DNA from: Tyto alba
Taxonomy: Eukaryota; Chordata; Aves; Strigiformes; Tytonidae
DNA length: 64,000 nt
Assembly (NCBI RefSeq): GCF_018691265.1
Contig: NW_024881296.1
Span: 1,264,779-1,328,778 of the forward strand
Direction: 5' to 3'
Part shown: piece by piece, positions 19,639 through 31,800 of the stretch
How the letters are laid out: every line of letters starts with the position of its first letter
Numbering within the stretch: position 1 is the first letter of the stretch
Program-made: the position numbers and the translations under genes
The notes under the pieces: model-generated
Database searches by the model: none
Seen by the model: the letters and a program-made list of their open reading frames with translations, nothing else
What the model was told of the DNA's origin: nothing

Positions 19639-20576
19639 AGATGCACTTTAACATCTTTGTTGGTGACATGGACAGTGGGTTCGAGTGCACCCTCAGCAAG
19701 TTTGCTGATAACACTGAGCTGTGTGGTGCAGGGACACACTGGGGGCAGGGATGCCATTCCGAGGGGCCTGGGCAGGCTGCAGAGGTGGGCCTGGGCAAAC
19801 CTCATGGAGTTCAGCAAGGCCAAGTGTAAGGTCCTGCCCATGGGTCAAGGCAATCCCAAGCAGAAATCCAGGCTGAGTGAGGAGTGGATTGAGAGCAGCC
19901 CTGAGGAGAAGGACTTGGGGGTATTAGTGGGTGGAAAACTGCCTGTGAGGCAGCACAGTGCGCTTGCAGCCCAGAACCCACCCGTGCCCTGGGCTGCAGC
20001 CAGAGCAGGGGGGGCAGCAGGGCCAGGGAGGGGATTCTCCCCCTCTGCTCCGCTCTGGGGAGACCCCCCTGCAGTGCTGGGGCCAGCTCGGGGGCCCCCA
20101 ACAGCAGAAGGACACGGAGCTGCTCGAGCGGGGCCAGAGGAGGCCACGGAGATGCTGGGGGGGCTGGAGCAGCTCCCCTGGGGGGCCGGGCTGAGAGAGT
20201 TGGGGGGGTTCAGCCTGGAGAAGAGAAGGGGCCGGGGAGCCCTTCGAGCGGCCTCCCAGGGCTTAAAGGGGGGACAGGGAAGGTGGGGAGGGACTCTGGG
20301 TCAGGGGGTTGGGGGTAGGACATGGGGTAATGGCTTTAAACAGAAAGAGGGGAGATTTAGATTAGATGCAAGGAAGAAATTCCTTACTGTGCGGGCAGTG
20401 AGGTGCTGGCCCAGGGTGCCCAGAGCAGCTGTGGGTGCCCCCTCCCTGGAAGGGTTCAAGGCCAGGTTGGACGGGGCTGGGAGCCCCCTGGGCTGGGGGA
20501 AGGGGGCCCTGCCTGGGGCAGGGGGTGGGACTGGATGGTCTTTAAGGTCCCTTCCAACCCAAACTAGGGTTCTCAT
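19639..20576 (+). mobile_element. CR1 LINE fragment (3' end of ORF2 and 3' UTR), degenerate
   Basis: CR1 elements are non-LTR retrotransposons abundant in birds and reptiles. The 5' part translates to a piece of the CR1 reverse transcriptase (FNIFVGDMDSG, then CTLSKFADN). The polymerase box that should read FADD has Asn for the second Asp at 19701-19712, so this copy could not be active. The 3' part carries the familiar CR1 tail: AGATTTAGATTAGATGCAAG near 20348, GGAAGAAATTCCTTACTGTG near 20370, then AAGGTTCAAGGCCAGG-type sequence, and ends in a GATGGTCTTTAAGGTCCC block near 20534. The usual short tandem repeats at the 3' end are reduced to TTCTCATGACT. The middle (about 19960-20330) is very G-rich. 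A 319-codon frame over the element (19627-20586) is a by-product of this composition, not a gene. Confidence 0.93.
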
Positions 20577-23500
20577 GACTTTATAAAGAAGCTAAAGCAA
20601 GATGGCTGAGTTTGAACCTGCTTATTTAGACATGACTAGAGCAACTGTCCAGCTGAACGATTGGATTCCTCAAGGGCCTACTGTAGGTCCAGGACTATAA
20701 GTAGTTGATTAGTGATGCACATGTTGGAATAGAGCAAAATCTGCAGGTCCCACCTGGAGGAGAAGGTCTGGGAACATGGAAAAGCACAGGGCTGAAATTC
20801 ACAGCAACATTAGAAAAACTGAGAGAAGGTCTGTGCAACAGAGGCCACGAAGAATTAACCTGGATGAGAGTAATTAACTGCACTAATACTGGTGGGAAAT
20901 GGTAGATTAAGGAGCAGGATCAGGAAGTTATGGGCAGTCAGAAGCATGAGTCAAATGCCCTGTGCTGTGAGTAAGGCAGATTCTATAGCAGGGTGTGTAA
21001 ACAGGAACGCAGCCTGGACTACCATACCAGTTTTGCCTAATCATAGCCAAGCCCACGCTGGAGTTTTGAACCAAGTTTAGGTGTTGAGCTTCAAAGAAAT
21101 GCAGCCCAAAGAGTGAGAATCAAGGGGAATGGTACAAGATGTGGCAATCCTGACTTCTGGGGAAAAGGCTTGTTAGCCTCAAGAGGAGAAGGACCTCTCC
21201 ACGCAAACACCTTTCAGAGGGGGGTTAGGCAGAGCCAGTGCACAGTGAGCAGGGTCCTGAGCAGCTTGTACGAAGACATCTCCTGCCCAGAACCACGGGT
21301 GAGAGAGTTGCCAGCCAGCCTGGCCTTAAGGAGCGAGGAACGTGGCACCATTGGGTTGCAACATAGGTATTTTTATAAATCAGTGCCTGAGCAATTTTCA
21401 CACAGGAGAGGAATAACGTCAATCACTTTGATGTAGCCAACAGAAGCAAAGAATGCTGGTGGCAGCTCCTTCCCACCTTGATGGTGACACTGGGAGATGG
21501 GCAGGTGTACTAACAGGTTACGTGTAATATTAACTCTCTAGCTGTCTGAGGCGCAGCATCAGAAATGGAATAATTTTCCAAATGCAGGCAAATCCTCCCC
21601 ACAGATAATGCCATACTGCTGGCCAGAAGATGGCAAAGTGATTACAACCAGTTTTTCTTTTCACTGCAGTACTTTATTAATATTGCTAGCAATGCTCTGG
21701 GAACAAATAGGTCAGGTCTAAGCCCTGCATTTGCTGGCATCTCATCCATCCCAAACATTTGCATTGTGAGACTGAAATTTGATGCCGAAGATAGTGCAGA
21801 TGCTATGCAAGAGCATATGGTGCACATCCAGGCTTCAGGTTTCATCGTAGAGTGTTAACTGTCTGGTTTGTAGTGTGAGACCGTTCGAGGTAGAAAGAAA
21901 TTACAAAATGGGCCGAAAACTTTGGATAACAGCACACGATCAGTTATGGGTGTAGTAAAACTCTGAATAAATATAGCCGGTGCTCCTGACAGATCTGGTA
22001 CTGTACAAAAACACGGATATTTCCACCAAGAAGGTAGAAGTTTTTGAAGAAAATGGAGTCTTCTTATCCCAGCTTCTCATATAGTAGAAATATACCACTT
22101 TCAAATCTGATCATCGTAAGCAAGCTCTGTTTCATATCATAGATACAGGGATTACTGCTGAATCATTGCATCCATAGATGCAGTGAAATAATTTGTCTTT
22201 CCTGGAGAACCTTCTTGCTGAAGAACACAAGTCTGAAAGAACCCTGAGATCTCAAATCAGCAATGAAATAGCGATATTAGTCTTTGCCAGCCCTGAGTGA
22301 CTCTGGGTGGGAGTTTGGCTGGGTTTGACCCTGTATTATAGATCAAATAAGCTAGTTTCTCTTCAGCAAAGTTCCTATCAAAGAGGGCCAGATGTCAGCG
22401 GAAGAAAATCAGTATTGTTTACCCGAATTTTAAAAATAATCTCTCCTTTAGATCACCAGTTTATTCCCCCCTTGTTTATTGACACCCTCTCAGCATGAGC
22501 CCAAGGAGAGGGGGAAAGATTTTGTGGCACTCTGGCTGTTCTTGTAGACATCCTGGCACTCGTTTGATCGGAGGCGGAACAGGACACAAACCTTTCCTGC
22601 CGGGGCTGAGACTGCAGCCGAGTGCTATTCAGCTCCGAGAACAATGTCTGGCAGCTTACAAGTAATTTAAACCAGCTAAAAACAGCCGAGCCTGGGTATG
22701 AATCATGACCCATCCGTGTTTGCTTCAGCCTTTCAACTTGCCTGAAATCAGCACGGCCTCTGCTGGCAGGCAACTGGCTCCCTGCAGAATAAGCAATAAA
22801 CAACATTTTAAAAGAACTTTTTTTTCACAAGGGCTTTGCCTGCGTGAATTCCAACAAAAAGCTGACTCTCAAAAGCGTGCATCTGAGGCAGAGAGATGTG
22901 CGGCCCGCAAGAAGACCTGCTGTAGCCTTCATCAAATAAACTTCAAATACAGGAATAGTATGCAGGAACAGAGGTGATGGGGGATTTTTCTTGGCTGTGA
23001 GCTCCTCTGGGAGTGCTGTACCATGTTATGCCGCGGTGTTACAGCTCTGCTTTTTGAAGCAGCCCTGAAAAAGATATTCCCACTCTGTTTCTCTAGAGAG
23101 AAAAAGCAAGACGGTAGATGGGGGCCAGTTCCATCGAGGTCAGTAGAATAAACCCGGGTCATAGCAGCTGGGAATCTGGACCGTAGTACGAGGGGTGGCA
23201 GCGCTGGGGGGTGCTGCGGGGCAGAGGAGTGTGGCCAGCAGACTGAAGCACTAGCCAGGGACTTGGGATACCTGCTGCCAGCCCGCCGAGCAAACCCGAG
23301 ATGTCTCTTTGGTCCCTCATGGCAGCAACGTCGTTCATAAAGTGCTTTATTGGGTAACTGACCTCTAGGAAATCCCATCTAAGAAACAAGCTCCAGGAGC
23401 AGATGATGCGGACAAAACCCAGAATTGGCCTGTGGACAGAAACAAGGGGAAAGGTTTGTATTTTCTACAGGACACGGACACACGTCGGGATACGGCTGCT

Positions 23501-23700
23501 CCATCCACCGAAGGGTCTGGCTGGGTTCAGGGTGCAACCAGCAGCCCACAGCCAGGCCCCGACCCAGAGCCGGCTCTGCTACTGCAGGAGGAGGTCTTGA
23601 ACTGGGACCTCCTCCAAAAACGGGCTTTGCGTTGTGCTTGTAGGATGCTAAGATCCATTTGACACTACATGCACGGCCACTGCTTGCGCAATAGCGTTTT
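20577..23700. other. Intergenic region between CR1 copy and CEP68 promoter
   Basis: No gene was recognised. Frames are short and change with base composition. The sequence becomes GC-richer from about 23150 toward the CEP68 CpG island. Confidence 0.6.
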
Positions 23701-23719
23701 TTAGATGGTTTTTCACCCC

Positions 23720-24300
23720 AGAAACAGCGTGGTAACGCCCGGAGAGGGGCGGAGGGGAGGCTTGGCCCCGGGAAAATCAATGTACAGGAGAAAAAGCAAC
23801 ACCCTAAAGCTTGAAGAGGCGCCTCAAGGGCACTGGAGGTGACGCCACTCCAGCACCGGCAGCTCCTCAAGGCCCCGGGGGGCAGGAGGGCGATTCGGCC
23901 GCCTCCTCCTTCCCTCAGCCAAGGGGGCGGAGCCCGGCGCCACGCCCCGCTCCCATTGGCTGCCGGGCCGCCGGGGAGCCCTGGTTGACGTATCGCCCCG
24001 CGCTCCCATTGGCTGGGACGAGGGCCGGGAGGCGGGGCGGCAGCGGCCGCCGCTCGGTAGGTGCGGTCCGGGCCGGGGCCCACGGGGGGACCGAGGGGCC
24101 GGGCCGGGGCCCACGGGGGGACCGAGGGGCCGGGCCGGGGCTGCCGCCGCGCCCGGGAGGTGCTGGGGGCAGGGAGGGAGGGAGAGAAGGACGGAAGGAA
24201 GGAAGGAAGCGGGTGGCTTTCCCTTTGGAAGCCCGTCCCCATTACCAGTGGCGCGTCGCATCCGTGTCTCCAGCACTCCAGGGCATCCCCAGGGTGCGGT
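23720..24300 (+). promoter_or_regulatory. CEP68: CpG island, probable CEP68 promoter and first exon
   Basis: This block is dense in CpG and G/C boxes and lies upstream of the first CEP68 coding exon in the right orientation. Two copies of GCTCCCATTGGCTG, at 23949-23962 and 24002-24015, each carry an inverted CCAAT box (ATTGG at 23955 and 24008), a typical NF-Y arrangement. Transcription would be expected to start a little downstream. GTAGGT at 24057 or GTGCGG at 24061 could serve as donor of a non-coding first exon. No TATA box is evident. The start site and donor are inferred. Confidence 0.7.
24071..24140 (+). repeat. 31-bp GC-rich tandem duplication
   Basis: A 31-bp unit beginning GGCCGGGGCCCACGGGGGGA occupies 24071-24101, is repeated exactly at 24102-24132, and is followed by the first eight bases of a third copy (24133-24140). 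It lies just downstream of the putative CEP68 first-exon donor. It may be polymorphic, and GC-rich repeats are also prone to assembly error. Confidence 0.95.
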
Positions 24301-24332
24301 GCCTCCTCGGCTGTATTGCCTTTATTTGGTTG

Positions 24333-24420
24333 TTTTTTTTTTTTTTTTTTTGGTTGTTGTTGGTTTTTTTTCTTTTTGTTGTTTTTTGGTTTGTTGTTTT
24401 TTTTTATTTTATTTTTTTTT
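24333..24420 (+). repeat. T-rich low-complexity tract
   Basis: An uninterrupted run of 19 T (24333-24351) is followed by GT- and T-rich sequence to 24420. It generates long phenylalanine-rich frames that are not genes. Confidence 0.95.
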
Positions 24421-27400
24421 GGTTAATGTGCTGTTTTTTCAGCTGCGGAATGGCTTTTCGGGCAGGAAACGCGCAAGAAGCGGATCAAAAAATGACCAAA
24501 ACTTCGCTCCCGCAGGCCTGAAAGGCAAGAGCGGTGTGCTTTTTCCCAAATACAACAACAACAAAAACCCTTCCCCAGCAAAACCAGAGCTGGTGGGAGA
24601 TGGAAACTCTTATCAGCGTCTGCTGCTCGTGTTGAAGGCCGCCAGCCCCCCAGGCAGTGGGACGTCTCCGGTTGGGACAGAGCTCTTGTTGTCTGCTGGG
24701 CTTCGCGCGACTCTTTGGCAGGCAGATTCCTTTCGGCGCCGTGAAAAAGCTCAGGGATCGCTTTTCCTGAGAGATCCCCGTGGACCTTCCCCTATTGAAA
24801 CGAATGAAACGGCCACTGTCTTCATCTGTTAGCTCAAAAGCCAGCTGCGGGCGCCGTGTCTGTGCCGCCCCATCGCTGGTGAGACAATTGAGGGCTCGGG
24901 GGTAGCCGGGATTTCTGGCCGTTTTCCTGTGGTTTTAAGGCCAGTGGAAAGTTTCCACCGTGCCTAAAGCTGTGGTCGTACGTCCCTCTTCAGAGCCGTG
25001 TCGGTCCTCCCCGAGGATTTGGGCTTCCCGTCACAAGGGTTAATCCCGATGCGTCGCTGCCACTGGCAACCAGGCCTCTGAATTTTTTGCGTTTTTGTTG
25101 GAAAATGGTGAGAAACCTTGTTTTCTAGATGCTCTTGTAGTCGGGAGTTGCCCTTAGTGGCATTAGCATTTTCACTTTGTTTTTAAATCTTATTTTTTGC
25201 CTGATCGTTCTGTGTACGGGATATGGGCGACTTCCCCATCTAGTTTGCGTCCAGGTGTGGTTGGATGTCTGGCTCCTCCTGAAATGAATTGGAATTAACT
25301 GCCTGAACTAGAGACATCTGAAAAGGCAGTGAAATCTCTGGTGTCTCTTTGAATAGCCTTGCAAATTCTGAAATAAGCAGATTTACTCTCACTCATGTGT
25401 ATTGGTAGGTTTCCTGGTTTCTCTTTAGCTTCCAGTTAGCTTCTGGAGACTTTGTGAACCTGTGAACCAGCACTTGCTTTTTTTTTTTAAGACTGATGGC
25501 ATCATAGAAATGTGTAACCCTGCATGCTGCGTCCATAAGATGAACACATAGTCTTGAATGTTCCGAATAGTTCAACCTTCGTGCTCCTGTGTAGTTACAA
25601 AAATAACAGCTGGGTTGTCACCTGTAATTTTTTTTTTTAATGTTGCTTAACACATCCTTTTCAGACTTAAGGTCAAGCTTATGTGTGTTTTTTTATAGTT
25701 GTTTTTACTGGGCTGACTGACACATGACTCGAGCCACTAAATCTGATGGAGATAATGATGTTCAACATCACTTTGAATTTAACATGGCATCGTCTTAAAA
25801 ATAAAGAGGTACCGAGAGCAATCATTAATTACTGCACATTCAATTTAAAACCTTAAAGTCTGCTTTGATGCCTTGTTAAACTTTTCTTTCTTTTATATAT
25901 TTTTTAAAATCACTACCCAACAACAGAACTGATTGTCAGGGCATTTATGTCCTAAGCAACAGGGGTCCAGTTCCCTTTTCTCTGTTAAGACTTATATTTA
26001 CTGGATCATTTTGGGATGTACAGCATTGCTAGTACATGTAAGGAGGGATTAAGAGCCAGTGAGATACCCGTCCATGTCGTGACAATTAGTGGTGTTCTCT
26101 GCTGAATCCCCTGCTTCTCAGCACAGAAGAAGGCGCCCAAAATGGTGAATTTGAAGCAGGCTCTTGGGCTCTGAAACAGATCCTGGAATTTAATATGCGG
26201 TACCTCATGGTTTGTCATCCCGGTGGCTTTTTGCTCATCAGGTTTGGTTGGAAGAGGAGGAATCCAACCAGCGAGCATCATTTCTCCTTATGGCCAAGGC
26301 CCTGGCTTTCAAAGCCAGTAAACAAATATATCTCAGGGGATTTTCTGGGTGTTTAAATCACCTGTAAGTTGGATTTGGCATTTGATTCGCTAATACTTGC
26401 TCGCTTGACTGGCTAAACAGAACTAATTCAGAGGCACCGAATGGGAGTTGGTGAAGGTTGGCAGGTAACAAGGGGCTGCCCCCCGGGGTCCGGACACCTC
26501 TGGCCTTAAAAATCTGTGTGATGGATACGTGAAGAAATCGCACACGTGTTCTGCGGGAAGCAGACATGGGTTCAGGAGTGGTTTGGGACACTCTTCCTGC
26601 TAGCATCAGAAATCTACCTTTTGTTAAACGAGAGGAATATGCTTACTTATAATTAATGATATATTGCCGGGTATTTAGCAGGGATAGGTTTATCAGTTAC
26701 GTTTATTGCAATTGCCGTGCATTTTTTGTTTGGATATACAACCTTTTTGCGGGGGGAGGAGAAGAGCAATACCGTTGATTTTAGGATAACGCGTTGCGCG
26801 TAGGGTCGTATTTGGCAGCAACAGGTCAAGTGGGTGGGTGGAGGTGTCAGCGGAGAGACAGGGCTGGCGTGGAGGGCCCGGAGAGCCCGGCCTTTCCTCG
26901 CCCTCTCCACAGCTGCTGCCAGGCTGAACGTAACCGAATTTGGCTGCTGGGCAGCGCTGGGGCTGCCGGCGCTCGGGGAGGGGGAAGGCAGCTGCCTGCC
27001 ACGGCTTGTGCCAGCGATTCGGTCTCCTCTGGAGACCCGGCGCGTCGCCCCGCCGCTCTTTGTTCCCTGGACGGGCTCTGCCCGTGGGAAAACCCCCGTC
27101 GCTGGAGGGCTGGGTCGCGAAACGAGACGGTGACAAAAGAGCTGATGGAGGGCGTGAGTATCAACTGGCTTCCCACTTCTAAGTATTGTTTGGGAATTCC
27201 TCCTTTTTTTTTTTTTTTTTTTTTTTTCATTTTTTAATATCTTTTCAAATTGGGTTTCCTGTTGGCCTCTCCATCGCTAGCCCGGCGCTAGCTGGGCGAG
27301 TACCAGCAAAACCACTCTGCCGGTGTTTTCCTAGTGCCGGCACCCTGGTTCGGGCTGGCGTTGCTGGAAGAGGCTTCGGTGTTGCCCCCAGGACGCCCGC

Positions 27401-28403
27401 CTTGTGATGGAGAGGCGCAGAGCCAGTGCGTGGGGATTTGGGCAACGCCGCTTTTGATGCTCCGTGGGGAGTCCCCAAGGTGTCATTTGTGTTGAGAGTG
27501 TTTTTGAGTCCTGCTAGCTTGGCGGACGCAAGCAGAGGGGCTCGGCTCTGGCTGGCGTTTGCAAAACAAGGTCTCCCGCGTGCTGTGTTGGATCTCCTTG
27601 GTTTGGCCCATCAGTTGTCCCGCTGTAGCTCCTCGCTGAAGGCCGGTGCGGGCAGCGAGAGGGTGGTGGTGGAGCATCTCCGTGCACGGAGTGCCCAGGG
27701 CTCAGGCTTTGTGAACAATATGTTAGATTTTTAGCAAGATGCAATGAGCTTGGCTGTACAGCATGCTTGAAAATGTGTCATCGGTTGAGCAAGTATTTCC
27801 ATTAATTAATTTTGCCAAGATTCAGTTTCATGAATTGAGGTAGAAGCTGCAGAGCTAAGTGCCAAGTTTGGCTTTTACAGCCTCCTATATCCCCCCCTCT
27901 CATTTTTATATATACTTCTCACTTGTGGGTGGCTTCCATTTCAAGGTTTTGAAACCCTCAGCTTTCCACCCCAACAGCCCTCAGGGCTCGGCCACGCAAA
28001 CAGGTGTTTACGACCTCGTTAATGATGTCTCATTTGGGCCCAGTAACCTCGTGGTGCATAAACAGTTTGTGAGATTGGCCGTCGATTCAGGTGCACCCCT
28101 GCCCCCCCCCCCCCAACCTGTGTCGGCAAGGTGTAAAGTACAGGTGGGTTCTCAGTGCGGCCAGAGCTTTAATTAGACTTTCCCTGCGTGTCACGTCCTC
28201 AAAAGCAGAAAACACTGCTGAGACGCAAAGGTTTGGTCTTTCCTCTGGCTCACTGTCACACCGAGATGCACCTTTATGGTTTTTTGGGGTCTGCCCCGGA
28301 ACATGCTTCAGCTCTTCATTGTTAGACATACGCAGTCTCTTTACTTGGCGTGGAGACGAGGGGGGGACGACGAGTTGCTGCTACTGCCTGTTGTGTATTT
28401 CAG

Positions 28404-28832
28404 AGAGCCTGAGGCTCGCCATCATCTTGGGGAAGAAGTTCTGTCCCGATGGCCGTGGATGTGGGGAAATCACCTTCTGAAGCCTCGCTGAGCGGGAAGG
28501 CCGAGGGGGATGGTAGCTGGGACTGTGCAAACGTGGAGACGGACTACCCGGAGCTGGCTGACAGCCTCCGCTGGCTTTTAGGGGCAGAGGAAGCCAAGCC
28601 CTGCCCGCAGGGGACCGAGAGCGTGGCAACGAGTGGACGCCGTCGCCTGGTCACCGGTGTTACCCGGGCAGCCTCGAGCTACCGCCGCGAAGCGTCTTCA
28701 GCATCTGCATCCAGCTCTGCCAGAGCGCCAGCGAGCCTCTCGGAGGCAGAGCTGTTAATTTACGGAGCCGCTGACGGCGGCGGCGTGCCTCGGCGCTTTA
28801 GCCACCGGTTCCTCCCCTCGGAAGAGCAGCAG
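28404..28832 (+). CDS. CEP68: CEP68 first coding exon (5' UTR 28404-28448, coding from 28449)
   Basis: The acceptor GTGTATTTCAG ends at 28403. The ATG at 28449 (CCCGATGG, purine five bases upstream absent but G at +4) opens 128 codons that end EEQQ before a GTGAGG donor. The encoded region is Ser/Ala-rich and poorly conserved, so its assignment rests on phase with the next exon and position. Confidence 0.82.
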
Positions 28833-31800
28833 GTGAGGGGGGTTGTACCTACAGGCGTTGCTGCATCACCGGGAGGTCCCAGGCGAGGTGGGGACTTGTT
28901 TGTCGGGGCTGTTCTACCAAGGGCTTTCCGTCTCCTCCAGCCCTAGGCCTGAGCTGTGTGGTGGGGAACAGCTTTGGGCTCCAGCACCTGAGCTCTTGCC
29001 TCCGGGTCCGTATTGTCGCTGCGGAGCTGCAAAGTTGCTCGGGACGGGGCTGCTTCAGTGAGTGCCTCTTGCTGCCAAATGGCTCGTGCGGCTCCCCAAG
29101 CCCTCGGAATGTCTTTCCTTAAAAACAAACCCCACTCCAGGCTCCGGGCAGCTGTGTACCGTCCCGCAGATGGAACAGTTTCCCTTCCAGCATCTCTTTG
29201 CCGTGGGTCCAGGACTGGGCTTTTATCTCCATGTCCTGGCACAAAGGAGCCTTTTGTCTGGATGCTGTGTTTCATTTTATGCGTCACTCTCTCTCCCTTT
29301 CCTATTTTCCCCCCGTCCTTGAGCAGGTGAAGGCATCGGGCTGTTGGGAGCCAGTGTCCAGCCCTCCCGGCCGGCGCAGCTCTGCAGAGGAGAGCATCCT
29401 TGCCGGCAGCTGCCAGGACGCCCGTGCCGGCCGGCGGAGCCGAAGGCTGGGAGCTCAATCCCCATTTTCCTCCACCCCGGAGCTCCTGCGACCCCAAACC
29501 CCGCTCAGCCCCGAGAGCGCCCTGCGGAGCCGCTCCACCTCGAGCTTCTCCACTCTGTCTTCAGAAGAAAAGGGCCTCTCCGAAGAGCCGTGCCGAAGCT
29601 TGCCAGCCTGCGGGGACGTGCCTTCTCCCGTGGCCGCGGCCGCCCGGGACCCGTGCTGTCGGCGGGGCGCGCTGCGGGCGCGCAAGCCCCTCGGCCCCCT
29701 GCTCGACGCCCGCGCGGCCACGGAGCGCATCAGAGAGATGTCATCCTACCAGGCCGATTACTGGGCGTGTGCCATACCGGATTCCTTACCTCCATCTCCG
29801 GACCGTCGCTCACCCCACTGGAACCCTAATAAAGAGTACGAGGACTTGTTGGATTATGCTTATCCACTGAAGCCAAGGTACAAGCTGGGAAAGATGCCGG
29901 AGCCTTTCCTCCACGACTCAGGAATAGGTTTGGACAGCTTTTCTGTTTCCCCTGAGGGCACGTCGAGGTCCACCAGCATCTACGGCCGAGGTGGGCAGGC
30001 TCGGGGAAGTGGAGAAAATGGACCCTGGGGGTTGGCGGCTTCTGCAGAGAGGTTCTCCGCCCCGGGGCCTGGCAAAAGAGGCTGCTCAGGAGCTGGCTCA
30101 TCCTACAAACCTCCAGCTGCTGCAAAAGCATCCTTTGCGAAGAGCGCTTCCTCCTGCCCTTCTAGAGGTTTTGCGAAGGATGTAATGAGGGAGTCAGCTG
30201 GGCCGGGTTCATCGGGCCGCCCCGCTGCCGATGGGAGAAGCCGGGCTACCGGCCAGAGCCCCTTTCCACCCCACAAAGGGCAGGCGAAAAGCGCGAGTAG
30301 GTTCTTACCTACAACGCAAGTGCTCCCCCTGAGGAAGGAGTGGGAGAGCGATGAAGAGTTTCTCTCCCTCCCTCCAAGACTGCGGGAGCTGGAAAGGCTG
30401 GCTCAGTTTTTGTCCGATCTTTCCTTAACTGTGAGGATGCCCGGGCGTGACGACTGTAACCTTCGATGTCACAGTGACGGCGGGCAGCCCCTTTCATCTG
30501 CGCTGGCTCCTTTCAGGGCAGCAGGTGGCAGAGGCAAAAGAGGGAATGTTGAGGATTATGCTGGGCTGTGGCATCCCTGCAGCTCCCGAAAGCCCAGCTG
30601 GGAAAACGCTGAATCGTGTGGCCAGATCCGTCGGGATCCTCTGCGGCGGCTCAGGGACACGTTGGATGGGACATACCCGACTGAACCGCGGGCCAGGGGG
30701 CATCTGAAGAAGAGCCAGCAGAGCGAGTCCCTCGCCCAGTGCGTTAAGGTAGGCTGAGACCAGAAATAGAGTTTATTATTGGAAGATCTCACATAAAATG
30801 TGCTGGTGTTTACAGCACAATTAATAGTTACGGCTTCTCCTTCTGCATGATGTTTGGTGTCTGGCAGCTGGTGGGAATTTTTGCAGGGAGGCCCACCGGC
30901 GCAGATTAATTTCTTCTGATGGAGCAAGAGCCCGTGTCGCTTTTCCCAGGGCTCAGCGTCGTGGGGCTGGGCTCAGAAATGTGACCCTGGGCTTCCTCCG
31001 GCCCGCCCGCCCTGCAGTGCTGCTGCACCGGGGGAGCCGCGAGAGCCGCGGTCGGGGCTGGACCAGCACGAAATCCGGCGTTCGCTGCCTGTCCCGTCAC
31101 TCCGGCTATTTAATGCAGCATCGCGTCGTTCCCTTCAGCCCGGGCTCGCTCAGCTTCCCCAGGCCGGGTCCTGCTTAAGCCTACAACAAGGTCAGGCAGA
31201 ACTGGTGGGGTTTCTCTGAAGAGTTTGGTTATTTTGTGAATTTTTCCTTTCCGGGCGAGCGCCGGGCTGGTGCTGTGCTCCCCCAACGGGCCGGGATTGC
31301 TTCTTGCCTTCCCCTCTCCATCTGCTTCCCCACCCCGGCCCCAGGCTGAATTTGAAAGGGATGCTGGGCTGGTTGCAAGGGTGTGGTTGGTATCAGGCGC
31401 GTAGCTGCGCACACCAGTGCAACTCATTCCCCCTCCTGTATGGGAATAACTGCCCATTTAAAATGCTCAGCATTAGGGGGGTATCTGTGGCCCCAAATCC
31501 CGGTGCCAGGGAGAAGCAGCTCAGCTTCACAGCAAAACCCCAACCGCCGAGGAAGCAGGAGCAGGGCGGAGCAGAGACCCTTGGGTTTCGTACAGCATCT
31601 TACAAAGTAATCCCTTGCCAAGACGCGTTAAAAATAAATGAAAGCACGTAATTGAACGAGATGAGCCTTTGGGGAAAAGCAGCTGCAAATTAACTGCGCG
31701 GCTCCGGTGAGGAGGAGGGCGTCTCTTCGGCTGGGAGGTGGTGGAGGCCAACCCCTTCCTTCAGCCTGGGCGCCACTGGCTTCCAACCCCGCAGCAGCTA

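Larger units (their letters stand above)
24061..28403 (+). other. CEP68: CEP68 first intron (inferred)
   Basis: This lies between the promoter island and the first coding exon. It contains a GGAA microsatellite near 24193-24209, the T-rich tract at 24333-24420, a T run near 27201-27228 and a second GC-rich patch at about 26860-27130. A C run lies near 28101-28114. No coding exon was recognised here. Confidence 0.6.

Noticed and set aside
19627..20586. 319-codon open frame
   Set aside because: It covers the CR1 fragment and switches away from the reverse-transcriptase frame; it is a by-product of the G-rich repeat.
23379..24242. 287-codon open frame on the minus strand at the CEP68 CpG island
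   Set aside because: It is composition-driven, opposite to the gene and without family resemblance.
23811..24521. 236-codon frame with a phenylalanine-rich end
   Set aside because: It translates the GC-rich promoter and then a poly-T tract.
29198..29326. In-frame extension upstream of the large CEP68 exon with Met codons
   Set aside because: A good acceptor ends at 29326 and the preceding coding exon joins in phase, so this is intron.
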